Positions 16,945 through 25,026 of a DNA stretch of 64,000 nucleotides are shown one piece after another; position 1 is the first letter of the stretch; each line of letters opens with the position of its first letter. The DNA lies in assembly GCA_963798015.1 (NCBI GenBank), contig CAWCSA010000005.1, positions 434,001 through 498,000 of the forward strand, written 5' to 3'. The notes under the pieces are model-generated. The model did no database searches and was not told the origin of the DNA. It worked only from the letters and a program-made list of their open reading frames with translations. Source of the DNA: Roseiarcus sp963798015. Lineage in GTDB: Bacteria > Pseudomonadota > Alphaproteobacteria > Rhizobiales > Beijerinckiaceae. The position numbers were made by a program, and so were the translations under genes.

Positions 16945-17367
16945 ATGAAGCTCACAACCGTAAAGACATTGGCGCTTGCGTCCCTGTTGGCGATCTCCCT
17001 TCCGCTGGCGATGATCGTAACAAGCGCTTCGCCCGCGTTCGCGGCGTCGGCGCTCCAAACCCTCGATCCCGACAAGGATGGGACGGTCGATCTCAACGAG
17101 GCGAAGACGGCGGCCAGCGCCATGTTCGACAAGCTCGAAAAGGACAAGGACGGCACCCTCGACCGCAAGGAGCTACACGGCCGGATTCCCGAGGCCGAAT
17201 GGGCGGTGGCCGACCCCGATAACGACAAGACCATAAGCAAGGACGAGTATCTCGCCTACGTTGAAGCCGTCTTCAAAAAAGCCGACACGGACAACGACGG
17301 AACGCTTGACGCCAAGGAGTTGAAGACGCCGGCCGGCCACGCGCTGCTGCGCCTCTTGATGAAGTGA
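16945..17367 (+). CDS. lanM: Lanmodulin-like periplasmic lanthanide-binding EF-hand protein
   Basis: 140 residues with a signal peptide (cleavage after ASPAFA, about residue 33) and four EF-hand loops: 41-52 (DPDKDGTVDLNE), 65-76 (EKDKDGTLDRKE), 90-101 (DPDNDKTISKDE) and 114-125 (DTDNDGTLDAKE). The loops are only 12-13 residues apart, the unusual close spacing of lanmodulin; ordinary EF-hand pairs lie about 25 apart. Loops 1 and 3 have the lanmodulin Pro at position 2. Loops 1, 2 and 4 keep the extra Asp at position 9, while loop 3 has Ser there and Lys in place of Gly at position 6. AGGAG precedes the ATG. Its place after the TonB receptor matches M. extorquens lutH-lanM. It likely binds lanthanide ions in the periplasm. 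Confidence 0.88.
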   Translation: MKLTTVKTLALASLLAISLPLAMIVTSASPAFAASALQTLDPDKDGTVDLNEAKTAASAMFDKLEKDKDGTLDRKELHGRIPEAEWAVADPDNDKTISKDEYLAYVEAVFKKADTDNDGTLDAKELKTPAGHALLRLLMK

Positions 17368-17501
17368 GCGGAGGCGGCGGCCCTCCGCGGCTGTTCCGAG
17401 TAGCGTCAGGCTCCGCTGCCCGCTCCCGCGCACCGAGGTGGGGTTGAAACGCGTGGCCTGCGCGCGCATAGGCCGCGCGGGCGGCGATACGAGGCGTTGA
17501 T

Positions 17502-18167
17502 ATGCAGCAAACTCTGGATCTCTCCCCGCTTGGGCTTTTTCTGAACGCGAGCCTCGTGGGCAAGGCCGTCATGGCCGTCCTGTTCCTGGCTTCGCTCTGG
17601 AGCTGGGTGCTCATCATCGAAGGCAGGATTTCCGTCATGCGCCTGCGCAGCGCGGTCCGAAAGGCACGGGCCGGCGGAGAAATTTCCAAGTCGCTCATAG
17701 GCGTCGTGATCGCCGGCGATGAGGAAACGCGACGCCGCATTCCGGGCGAGACGGTCGGCGAAGTGCGATCGCGTATTTCGGACGCAATGGCGCGCGCCGC
17801 GCGTGACCTCCTGACCCGCTCCGAGGGCGGGCTGCCCAATCTGGCCATGGTTTCTTCGGTTGCGCCGTTCGTCGGCCTGTTCGGCACGGTGTGGGGCATC
17901 ATGTCGAGCTTCGCGGCCATCGGCCAGGCGCAGGACACGTCGCTGGCGACGGTTGCGCCCGGCATCGCCGAAGCACTCGCAGCGACCGCTTACGGCCTCG
18001 CGGCGGCAATTCCGGCGTCGATCGGTTATAATCGCATTGGCGCGGCCTTTGGCCGGCTCGGACAGGATATGGCCTCGTTCGTTGAAGAACGCGCGCTGGC
18101 GCTGATGGCCCGTCCAGCCGAAGTCGTGCGCGAAGACGCGCCACGCCGCCGCGCCGAGACACCCTGA
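17502..18167 (+). CDS. exbB: ExbB/TolQ-type proton channel protein
   Basis: 221-residue inner-membrane protein of the MotA/TolQ/ExbB family. Helix 1 is at about residues 18-38. The two conserved helices lie in the second half, with SSVAPFVGLFGTVWGIMSSF and ATAYGLAAAIPASIGYNRIG. With ExbD it forms the proton-driven motor that energises TonB. It overlaps exbD by one base, and tonB follows, so exbB-exbD-tonB is one unit. The nearby receptor suggests it is dedicated to lanthanide import. A Tol-system role is unlikely because tolA, tolB and pal are absent. Confidence 0.9.
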   Translation: MQQTLDLSPLGLFLNASLVGKAVMAVLFLASLWSWVLIIEGRISVMRLRSAVRKARAGGEISKSLIGVVIAGDEETRRRIPGETVGEVRSRISDAMARAARDLLTRSEGGLPNLAMVSSVAPFVGLFGTVWGIMSSFAAIGQAQDTSLATVAPGIAEALAATAYGLAAAIPASIGYNRIGAAFGRLGQDMASFVEERALALMARPAEVVREDAPRRRAETP

Positions 18168-18673
18168 TGGCGCTCAGTCCACGCAAGATCGGCGAAGGCC
18201 TCTATCAGCCGCTGGCCGACATCAACGTCACGCCGCTCGTCGACGTGATGCTGGTTCTGCTCATCATCTTCATGGTGACCGCGCCGATGCTGGCGACCGG
18301 CATCAAAGTGAATCTGCCGAGCGCCAAGACCGCCCAACCGCTCGAAAACAAGGAGCCGGTCATCGTCGCAGTCGCCAAGGATGGTTCGCTATCGGTGGGA
18401 AGAGATCCAGTGCCACGGGGTGAACTGGCGGCGAGGGTCATGGCTAAGCTTGGCGACTCCAATGGCGTCGTTCAGCTTCGTGGCGATCGCGACGCGTCTT
18501 ACGGCGACGTCGTGTCGGTGATGGACGAACTTGCTGCGAGCGGCGTGACGCGCATCGCCATCGTTTCCGGGCCCGCTCGCATTGCGCCGCCGAGTTCGGC
18601 CGCTCCAAGCGCCCCGACTCCGGCTGCGCCAGGCGCGCCTGTCCCGGCCGCGCCGAACGCGCAGGCGCCGTGA
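18167..18673 (+). CDS. exbD: ExbD/TolR-type motor protein
   Basis: 168-residue ExbD. A cytoplasmic N-terminus carries DINVTPLVDVMLVLLIIFMV, which includes the essential membrane Asp (PLVDVML). The periplasmic domain follows (about 45-135, VIVAVAKDGSLSVG, LRGDRDASYGDVVSVMDEL). The tail is an Ala/Pro-rich stretch of about 30 residues. It overlaps exbB by one base and tonB as GTGA. Confidence 0.92.
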   Translation: MALSPRKIGEGLYQPLADINVTPLVDVMLVLLIIFMVTAPMLATGIKVNLPSAKTAQPLENKEPVIVAVAKDGSLSVGRDPVPRGELAARVMAKLGDSNGVVQLRGDRDASYGDVVSVMDELAASGVTRIAIVSGPARIAPPSSAAPSAPTPAAPGAPVPAAPNAQAP

Positions 18674-19698
18674 CCCTCGCGACGCTGGACGGACGGGTCT
18701 TCGAGCGCCCGCCGCTCCGGCCGCCCTGGCTCCGTCCTCTCGTCATCGCAATCGTGATCGCGCTTCACGCCGCCGCGCTTTCGCTTGTCTATCTCGAGCC
18801 GCGGAAGGTCGAACTGCCGAGCGTGGTGGTCGTCGACATCCAGCCTGAGGCTCCGCCCGCGGAAACACCCGCGCCCCCGGCCGAACAGGCGAAGCCGCCC
18901 GATCAGCCCGCGCCTCCGCCAGCTCAGGACGCCGCCCCGGCTCCGACCGAGCCGCCGCCTCCAACTCCCGTTACTCCGCCAGTCGCGGAGCAGCCTCCAC
19001 CGCCGCCCGTGGAGGCGCAACCTCCGCTGCCCACGCCCGAAACGCCGCCGCCGGTCGTCGAGCCGCTGCCGCCTCCGCCCCTCGAGCAGCCCCCGCTGCC
19101 CGCGCCGGAGCTGTCACCGCCTCCGGTCGCCGAGCAGCCTCCTGCGCCCGTGGAGGAACCACTTCCGCCGCCTCGGCCAGAGACGCCTCCGCCCCCGCCG
19201 GCGCCAGTTGAGCTTGCACCGCCTCCGCCGCCTCCTTCGAAGCCAGTCGAGGTCGCGAGGCCCAAGCCTCCGCGTGTCGAAGCGGCAAGACCCGAGGCGC
19301 GGCCGGCGCCGCGGCAGGTCCCCACGCCTAGAGCCGCCCGAGAGGAATCTCGCACCGCTCCCGCTCGGTCGTCGCGCGGCGCTTCCTCGGCAAGCCCGCC
19401 CTCGAGCGCGGCGGCGAGCGCTTCCTCGCTTTCGGCCTATATTGGGGAGGTGAGCGCCGCCATCCGCAGCCGCCTGTTTTATCCGCCCGCCGCGCGCGCC
19501 CGCGGCGCGAAGGGCATGGTGGGTGTAAGTTTCTCCATCGGCCCATCCGGCGCGGTGAGCTCGTTTGCGATCACCCGTTCCTCGGGCGACCACGACCTCG
19601 ACGCGGCGGCGCGCTCCCTGGTGGAGGGAGGTCGGTTTCCCCCGCCCCCTGGCGGCTCGGCCCACATCTCGACGAGCTTCAACTATGAACCCCGCTAG
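18670..19698 (+). CDS. tonB: TonB energy-transducing protein with long Pro-rich linker
   Basis: 342-residue TonB. One membrane helix lies near the N-terminus (PWLRPLVIAIVIALHAAALS). A linker of about 170 residues (about 55-225) is built almost entirely of Pro, Glu and Ala with PPP and EP/QPP runs and spans the periplasm. The C-terminal TonB domain (about 255-342) shows AAIRSRLFYPPAARARGAKG and GSAHISTSFNYEPR. The start is GTG 18670, overlapping exbD. The 3' end overlaps pqqB by 14 bases, which links uptake and PQQ synthesis in one transcript. The repetitive linker DNA also gives long false antisense frames. Confidence 0.92.
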   Translation: MTLATLDGRVFERPPLRPPWLRPLVIAIVIALHAAALSLVYLEPRKVELPSVVVVDIQPEAPPAETPAPPAEQAKPPDQPAPPPAQDAAPAPTEPPPPTPVTPPVAEQPPPPPVEAQPPLPTPETPPPVVEPLPPPPLEQPPLPAPELSPPPVAEQPPAPVEEPLPPPRPETPPPPPAPVELAPPPPPPSKPVEVARPKPPRVEAARPEARPAPRQVPTPRAAREESRTAPARSSRGASSASPPSSAAASASSLSAYIGEVSAAIRSRLFYPPAARARGAKGMVGVSFSIGPSGAVSSFAITRSSGDHDLDAAARSLVEGGRFPPPPGGSAHISTSFNYEPR

Positions 19699-20605
19699 CC
19701 CACGACTGACAGCGCTGGTGCTGGGTTCAGGCGCGGGCGGCGGCGTGCCGCAATGGAACTGCGGCTGCCGTGTCTGCCGCCTCGCCTGGAGCGGCGACAG
19801 CCATGTCAAGCCGCGCACGCAGGTGGGCGTCGCGCTCAGTGTCGATGGAGTAAACTGGGTCTTGCTCAACGCATCGATCGATCTGCGCCAGCAAATCCTC
19901 GCGACGCCTGCGCTGCATCCGAAGGGCGGTGGGCGCCATTCGCCGATCGGAGCCGTCGTCTTGACCAACGCCGAGGTCGATTCCTCGGCTGGCCTTTTGG
20001 CGTTGCGCGAACGCCAGCCCGTCGCGATCTTTGGCACGCAGGTGACGCTGGATGCGATCGGCGCCAATCGCATGTTCGACGTGGTCGACCGCGCCGTGGC
20101 GCCTCGCCGCGCCGTTCGTCTCGGCGAACAATTCGAGCCGCTGCCGGGCATCAAGCTCGAACTCTTCGCAATTCCCGGCAAGGTTCCGCTGTGGCTCGAA
20201 GAGGAGCACGTCACGACCGACGACCTCGGCGAGGGGACGGTTTGCGTCGCGGTGGAAGCTGCGGGCAAGCGGCTCGTCTATGCGCCCGCCTGCGCGCATG
20301 TTACGGAGGATCTTGACGCTCGCATCGCCGATGCGGATGTGTTGTTTTTCGACGGCACTTTGTTTGCTGACGATGAAATGATCGCCAATGGTCTTGGCGA
20401 CAAAACCGGGAGGCGCATGGGCCACATGCCCGTGTCGGGACCAGGAGGAACGCTGGAGTCGCTTGCGCGCCACGCGCATGTGCGGCGCATCCTCATCCAT
20501 ATCAACAATTCGAACCCGATCCTCATCGAGGGGTCGCCGGAAGAGGCGAAGGTGAAGGCGGCGGGCTGGGAGATCGCGTTCGACGGAATGGAGATTTCCT
20601 CATGA
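19685..20605 (+). CDS. pqqB: PQQ biosynthesis protein PqqB
   Basis: 306-residue PqqB, a metallo-beta-lactamase-fold protein that hydroxylates the PqqA-derived Glu-Tyr intermediate. Seen are the N-terminal LGSGAGGGVPQWNCGCRVCR with its Cys pairs, VVLTNAEVDSSAGLL, the metal-site region VYAPACAHVTEDL, FFDGTLFADDEM and GRRMGHMPVSGPGGTLE. It starts inside the tonB 3' end and overlaps pqqC as ATGA. PQQ is the cofactor of both calcium (MxaF) and lanthanide (XoxF) methanol dehydrogenases. Confidence 0.95.
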   Translation: MNPASPRLTALVLGSGAGGGVPQWNCGCRVCRLAWSGDSHVKPRTQVGVALSVDGVNWVLLNASIDLRQQILATPALHPKGGGRHSPIGAVVLTNAEVDSSAGLLALRERQPVAIFGTQVTLDAIGANRMFDVVDRAVAPRRAVRLGEQFEPLPGIKLELFAIPGKVPLWLEEEHVTTDDLGEGTVCVAVEAAGKRLVYAPACAHVTEDLDARIADADVLFFDGTLFADDEMIANGLGDKTGRRMGHMPVSGPGGTLESLARHAHVRRILIHINNSNPILIEGSPEEAKVKAAGWEIAFDGMEISS

Positions 20606-21342
20606 ACGTCCATGCCCCGACCGAACCCATGTCTCCCGATGCGCTCGAGGAGGCGCTGCGGGCCATTGGGCCTGTTCGCTATCACGACCTGCATCCGTTT
20701 CATGGCCTTTTGCACGACGGCAAGCTCAACAAGGGCCAGGTGCAGGCCTGGGCGCTGAACCGCTTCGTCTATCAGTCGGCGATCCCTCGCAAGGACGCTT
20801 CGCTGATCGCGCGCTGCGAGGATCGTGAATTGCGCCGCGAGTGGGTGCACCGGATCACAGACCATGACGGCTCGGGTGACGATCAGGGCGGCATCGAGCG
20901 TTGGCTGATCCTCACTGAAGGATTGGGGCTCGACCGCGATTACGTGATCTCGCAGGAAGGCGCGCTGCCGGCGACCAAATTCGCGGTTGAGGCTTATGTG
21001 CGTTTCGTACGCGACCGGCCTTTGGTTGAAGCGGTGGCCTCCAGCCTGACGGAACTCTTCGCCCCCTCGCTTCACAAGCGCCGCATCGCCGGGATGCTGG
21101 CCAATTACAGTTTTATTGACGAGAAGGTGGTCGCCTATTTCCGCCGCCGGCTCGATCAGGCGCCGAAGGACGCTCAGTTTGCGCTCGATTATGTCAAGCG
21201 CAACGCCCGCACCGTTGAAGAGCAGCGGGGCGCCCTTGCCGCCCTGACCTTCAAGACCAATGTATTGTGGGCGCAGCTCGACGCTCTGCATCACGCCTAT
21301 GTCGACGGCGCAATCCCTCCCGGGGCCTTCCGGCCGGATTGA
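20602..21342 (+). CDS. pqqC: Pyrroloquinoline-quinone synthase PqqC
   Basis: 246-residue PqqC, the cofactor-free oxidase that closes the rings in the last step of PQQ synthesis. Signature parts are YHDLHPFHGLLHDGKLNKGQ, WALNRFVYQSAIPRKD, WVHRITDHDGSGDDQGGIER and SLTELFAPSLHKRRIAGML. It overlaps pqqB and is separated from pqqD by only five bases. Confidence 0.96.
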   Translation: MNVHAPTEPMSPDALEEALRAIGPVRYHDLHPFHGLLHDGKLNKGQVQAWALNRFVYQSAIPRKDASLIARCEDRELRREWVHRITDHDGSGDDQGGIERWLILTEGLGLDRDYVISQEGALPATKFAVEAYVRFVRDRPLVEAVASSLTELFAPSLHKRRIAGMLANYSFIDEKVVAYFRRRLDQAPKDAQFALDYVKRNARTVEEQRGALAALTFKTNVLWAQLDALHHAYVDGAIPPGAFRPD

Positions 21343-21347
21343 AGGCG

Positions 21348-21635
21348 ATGGACGCAACGAAGGAGATTCACGCTCAGTCGCGGCCGCACCTCCCGCGGGG
21401 GGTGAGGCTCAAACGCGATGAAGCGCGTGGGCGGTGGACACTGCTCGCGCCGGAACGGATTTTTGAGATCGACGATACGGCGGCGACCGTACTCGAGCTT
21501 TGCGACGGCGAGCGCGATCTGGCTAAAATCGTCGCCGAACTGGCGGCGCGCTACGCCGCGCCTCCGGCGGTGATCGAGAAGGACGTTGTCGCCATGCTCG
21601 TCGACCTCAAAACCAAGAGAGTGCTCGAGACATGA
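21348..21635 (+). CDS. pqqD: PQQ peptide chaperone PqqD
   Basis: 95-residue PqqD, the small winged-helix protein that binds the PqqA peptide and delivers it to PqqE. The start ATG 21348 follows pqqC closely. Conserved RPHLPRGVRLKRDEARGRWT, LLAPERIFEIDDTAATVLEL and CDGERDLAKIVAEL are present. It overlaps pqqE as ATGA. In some methylotrophs PqqC and PqqD are fused; here they are separate. Confidence 0.94.
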   Translation: MDATKEIHAQSRPHLPRGVRLKRDEARGRWTLLAPERIFEIDDTAATVLELCDGERDLAKIVAELAARYAAPPAVIEKDVVAMLVDLKTKRVLET

Positions 21636-22750
21636 CCGCTCACATCCCCGCTCCCCCGGCCCCGCCGATCGGGCTTTTGGTCGAGCTTACCCATCGCTGC
21701 CCGCTCGGCTGTCTTTATTGTTCCAATCCGGTGGCGCTCGAGCGTCCTGGCAACGAACTGGATGGCGAGACCTGGAAGAAGGTGTTCAGCGAGGCGGCCG
21801 CGCTCGGCGCGCTGCACGTTCATCTTTCCGGCGGCGAGCCGACGGCGCGCCGCGACATTGTCGACCTTACACGCCACGCTTCGCAAAGCGGGCTGTACAC
21901 CAACCTCATCACCTCAGGCATTGGGGTGAACGAGACACGGACCGGCGAACTGGTCGACGCAGGCCTCGATCACGCGCAGCTTTCGTTCCAGGGCGCCGAC
22001 AAGGAGACCAACGATCGCCTCGGCCATTACAAAGGCTCGTGGGAGCGCAAGCGCGCCTTCGCCGGCTACGTCACCAAGGCCGGCGTGCCGCTGACCATCA
22101 ACGCAGTCATCCATCGCTCGAACATTCATCAGGTCGCCGCGATCATTGATCTTGCGGTCGAGCTTGGCGCGCGCCGGCTCGAAGTGGCGCATACGCAATA
22201 TTACGGCTGGGCGCTCGCCAATCGCGCCGCGCTGATGCCCTCGAAAAGCCAAGTCGACGAATCGATTGCGATCGTGCAGGCCGCCCGCGCGCGCCTTAAG
22301 GGTGAACTGGTCATCGACCTGGTGGTCCCCGATTATTATGCGCGCTACCCGAAGCCTTGCGCAGGCGGCTGGGGGCGGGTCGCGATCAATGTGTCGCCGA
22401 CCGGCAAGGCGCTGCCGTGCCATGCCGCCGAATCAATTCCGGGTCTCGAATTCTGGAACGTGCGCGATCATTCGTTGAGCGACATCTGGCATTCAAATCC
22501 CGCGTTCAAAGCCTTCCGCGGCACGGATTGGATGCCGGAACCCTGCCGTTCGTGCGACCGGCGCGAGATCGATTGGGGCGGATGCCGCTGCCAGGCGCTG
22601 GCCCTGACCGGGGACGCGCGCAACACCGATCCCGCCTGCCACAAGTCGCCCCATCACGAGCGCATCGCGGCGATGGCGATGGCGGAATCCGAATCCGGCG
22701 ACGGGACCTTACGCTGGCGGTCGTACAAGCAGGACAAGGTCGAGGCCTGA
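21632..22750 (+). CDS. pqqE: PQQ biosynthesis radical SAM enzyme PqqE
   Basis: 372-residue PqqE, which makes the Glu-Tyr carbon-carbon crosslink in PqqA. The radical-SAM motif CPLGCLYC gives Cys23, Cys27 and Cys30. HLSGGEPTARRDIVDL and the C-terminal SPASM-type Cys set (CAGGWGRVAINVSPTGKALPC, PEPCRSCDRREIDWGGCRCQ, split here as two parts) bind additional clusters. It is the last gene of the exbB-to-pqqE run. I found no pqqA precursor gene in this window, so it must be elsewhere. Confidence 0.95.
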   Translation: MTAHIPAPPAPPIGLLVELTHRCPLGCLYCSNPVALERPGNELDGETWKKVFSEAAALGALHVHLSGGEPTARRDIVDLTRHASQSGLYTNLITSGIGVNETRTGELVDAGLDHAQLSFQGADKETNDRLGHYKGSWERKRAFAGYVTKAGVPLTINAVIHRSNIHQVAAIIDLAVELGARRLEVAHTQYYGWALANRAALMPSKSQVDESIAIVQAARARLKGELVIDLVVPDYYARYPKPCAGGWGRVAINVSPTGKALPCHAAESIPGLEFWNVRDHSLSDIWHSNPAFKAFRGTDWMPEPCRSCDRREIDWGGCRCQALALTGDARNTDPACHKSPHHERIAAMAMAESESGDGTLRWRSYKQDKVEA

Positions 22751-23147
22751 CGTCAAGTAGCCATAGAGCTACGTCTGCCTCGATTGCTTCCCTCCGCTTG
22801 CAATGACGAGTGTGGGTTGTGCGGGCGCCGGGTTGGTTCGAATGCCGACGTTGGCACTGAATAATTTTCTCGAGGAGGGTTTGTTATTACGGCTGCGGAA
22901 CGCCGCGCCTGCTCGGGTATGCGAAAGCAGTTGCGGCTGATATCGTCGCCAAAGCGTTGTTCAATTTAATACGCTTTGCTAATGTAATTTCAACGGCTTC
23001 TCGCTCGTCAAGCGCGATTTTGCGACGCGGAACTAAACGGGGCCGCAAGTCACTGAAAACATTAGGCGGCGCCGGTAAAATTGCGGCTAGACCAGGCGGC
23101 GCGCCGCCCAAGCCCGTTTCCCCGGACGCTTCAGGCACGCCTGACGC
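22751..23147. other. Intergenic region after pqqE with a half palindromic repeat
   Basis: 397 bases without a convincing gene lie between convergent pqqE and the lytic transglycosylase gene. At 22777-22810 is one arm of a dispersed repeat common in alphaproteobacteria (gattgcttccctccgcttg followed by caatgacg); the second arm is absent. The rest has short frames without coding character. No pqqA peptide (Glu-x3-Tyr motif) was seen. Confidence 0.55.
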
Positions 23148-23705
23148 CTATTGGCAGAGCGCACGCGCGTTGGCGGTCCACTGCCCGAAACCGCTCGCGA
23201 CCATGTTGCGGATCACCGAGCAGACGTAGGTCTTCTCCGCCGCGGGATTGCCGGGCCCAGCGTTGTAGCGCGCCACGGCAAGCGTCCAGGAGCCCTCCTG
23301 CGCCTTGAGCGATTTGAGGAAGTTCGCAGCATATTCGACGTTGTGGGCGGGGTCGAACATTTCGCTCAAGGAGTGAAAGTCGGCGCTGTGGAAGTGGTGA
23401 TTGATCTGCATGCAGCCGATGTCGATGAACTTCGCGCCGCGCCCTTTCGCCTGCGCAAAGCGCGCCATCGCTTCAGCAATACTGGTCGAATGCACCGCCG
23501 CGCCATCGATGTTCATGTCATAGGGGCTGAGCCCGTTTCGGCTCCCTGTCTCGGTCAGGCCGACCGAATAAAGCACGTTGAGCGGCACGCCGTGCTGGGC
23601 CGAGGCGCGCGTCATCTCCCGCTCGCAAGCGAGCGGCCCATCGGCGCGCGCAGAGCCGCTAGAAACTGCGATCGCGGCCAGCGCCGCGGCGAGATAGCGC
23701 ATCAT
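23148..23705 (-). CDS. Periplasmic lytic transglycosylase, flagellar (SltF-like)
   Basis: 185-residue secreted muramidase of the SLT family. The signal peptide starts at MMRYLAAALAAIAVSSGSAR (ATG 23705; GGGGGCGG upstream). The catalytic Glu is probably in YSVGLTETGSR, followed by IGCMQINHHFH and the AVARYNAGPG signature. Cys near both ends may form a disulfide. It is last in the fliF-to-fliK operon, overlapping fliK by 47 bases. That fits a peptidoglycan-opening enzyme for rod assembly like SltF of Rhodobacter, rather than a cell-wall recycling or VirB1-type enzyme. Confidence 0.85.
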   Translation of the reverse strand: MMRYLAAALAAIAVSSGSARADGPLACEREMTRASAQHGVPLNVLYSVGLTETGSRNGLSPYDMNIDGAAVHSTSIAEAMARFAQAKGRGAKFIDIGCMQINHHFHSADFHSLSEMFDPAHNVEYAANFLKSLKAQEGSWTLAVARYNAGPGNPAAEKTYVCSVIRNMVASGFGQWTANARALCQ

Positions 23706-25026
23706 TCGAACCGCCCCCTTGCGCCGATCGCTGCTCGCCCCCTGAAGAGCCGCCGTCAGCGGAAGACCCATTTCCGTTCGCATTCCCATCCGTGTTGACG
23801 CCTGCCTGTTTGACGATGAGCGAGTCGAGCGGCTGGCCGATCGCCACCATGCGATCGGTGATCGCGTCGCGCGCGCCTTCGATTGAGCCTAAGGTTTGAG
23901 AACTCGCGGCGCGGATGACGACAGAGAGCTTGTCGCCTGCGAGCCGCATCGTCATCGAGACATCCTCGAGGCCTCCCGGCGAAAGATCGACGTCGATCTC
24001 CCGGATCGGCGGAGTTGAGGCCCCGGAGCCAGCGGCGAGCGCGCTCGCGCGGGGCGTGACGTCTGCCGGTCCCGCGCTGGCCGTCGAGCCGTCGAGCTGG
24101 AACGACGCCCCTGTGAAAGGCGCCGAGAGCGGCGCACCAGATGGGTTTGTTTGCGCTGCTGACGGCGCGACGGAGGTAACCGGATCTGGAAGCCGAGCGT
24201 CGGCCGCCTTGCCGCTCGATTCCGCTGCCGCCTGGGCCGCGGCGGAGGTCGCGACCGGAGCGACCGGTGGAGGCGCCGAGACTTCCGGCTTTTGTCCGCT
24301 GCGCGTGGCCTCGTGCGCGGCCGCCCGCGTGGCGCTCACGCGATGTGTTGGGGACGCGCCAGCGCGAGCCATGATTGGCGTCGGGGACGCAGCGTTTGCA
24401 ATCGGCGGAACGGCGTCGGCCGAGGCTTTCACTGGCATGGCCTCGTCCGGGGCAAAGCCGGCGGTAAGGGCGCTTTCGCCGTTGCGATTGCCTCGGCCCG
24501 TAAGGTTGGCGGCGGAAGCGCCGCCCGGCGCGAATGGCGCGTTGACCCCGAGCGTGCGGCTGGCGATCGCGCCCGCGAACGTGGCGGCGCCAAAGTGGAA
24601 GGAGCGTTCGCCGACCAGTCGCCCAACATTCGCCGCGTTGCCGCCAGCGGCGATGGATGCGCGGCTGTCCTCGGACTTCGCGCCATTCATTGCGGGCAAG
24701 GCGAGCGAAGGTGAATTGGCTGCAGCTTGCGGGCGTTCATTCGTCGTCGAAACGACCCGCAAGGCAAACGGCAAAGACGCCAAGAGCGCGCTGTCGTTGA
24801 GCAGCGAATGATGGGCCGTCTGTGCGCGCGAGGACTCTTCCTGCGGCGTTTCGTTCGATGGACCCGGCTGTTCCTCGGCAGTCGGGGCGTTGGCTTTCGC
24901 TGACGCGCCAGGAAGCGAGTCGAGCACGGCCCCGAAGGCGAATGGGTCGGCTGCCGCTTGCGGAGCTGGGCGAGGCACGACCTGCGTGATCGGCCCAGAC
25001 GCAGGCGCGATGGCGGGCGCCGTCAT
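23659..25026 (-). CDS. fliK: Flagellar hook-length control protein
   Basis: 455-residue FliK (called MotD in older rhizobial papers). About 300 residues of low-complexity Ala/Pro/Ser-rich sequence precede the conserved C-terminal Flg_hook domain (about 335-410, EIDVDLSPGGLEDVSMTMRL, KLSVVIRAASSQTLGSIEG). A Gly/Asn/Ser-rich tail ends the protein. It controls hook length and the switch to filament export. It overlaps motC as ATGA, the standard rhizobial motB-motC-fliK order. Confidence 0.85.
   Translation of the reverse strand: MTAPAIAPASGPITQVVPRPAPQAAADPFAFGAVLDSLPGASAKANAPTAEEQPGPSNETPQEESSRAQTAHHSLLNDSALLASLPFALRVVSTTNERPQAAANSPSLALPAMNGAKSEDSRASIAAGGNAANVGRLVGERSFHFGAATFAGAIASRTLGVNAPFAPGGASAANLTGRGNRNGESALTAGFAPDEAMPVKASADAVPPIANAASPTPIMARAGASPTHRVSATRAAAHEATRSGQKPEVSAPPPVAPVATSAAAQAAAESSGKAADARLPDPVTSVAPSAAQTNPSGAPLSAPFTGASFQLDGSTASAGPADVTPRASALAAGSGASTPPIREIDVDLSPGGLEDVSMTMRLAGDKLSVVIRAASSQTLGSIEGARDAITDRMVAIGQPLDSLIVKQAGVNTDGNANGNGSSADGGSSGGEQRSAQGGGSNDALSRRGAGRDRSF

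Noticed and set aside
18840..19260. CRISPR-like or minisatellite array in tonB
   Set aside because: The repetition reflects Pro/Glu/Ala codons, irregular in length, with no spacers.
18924..19355. Gly/Ser-rich antisense frame opposite tonB
   Set aside because: It is only the reverse complement of the Pro-rich TonB linker.
22887..23138. pqqA or small protein after pqqE
   Set aside because: The frame is Pro/Ala-rich, long for PqqA and lacks the Glu-x3-Tyr motif.
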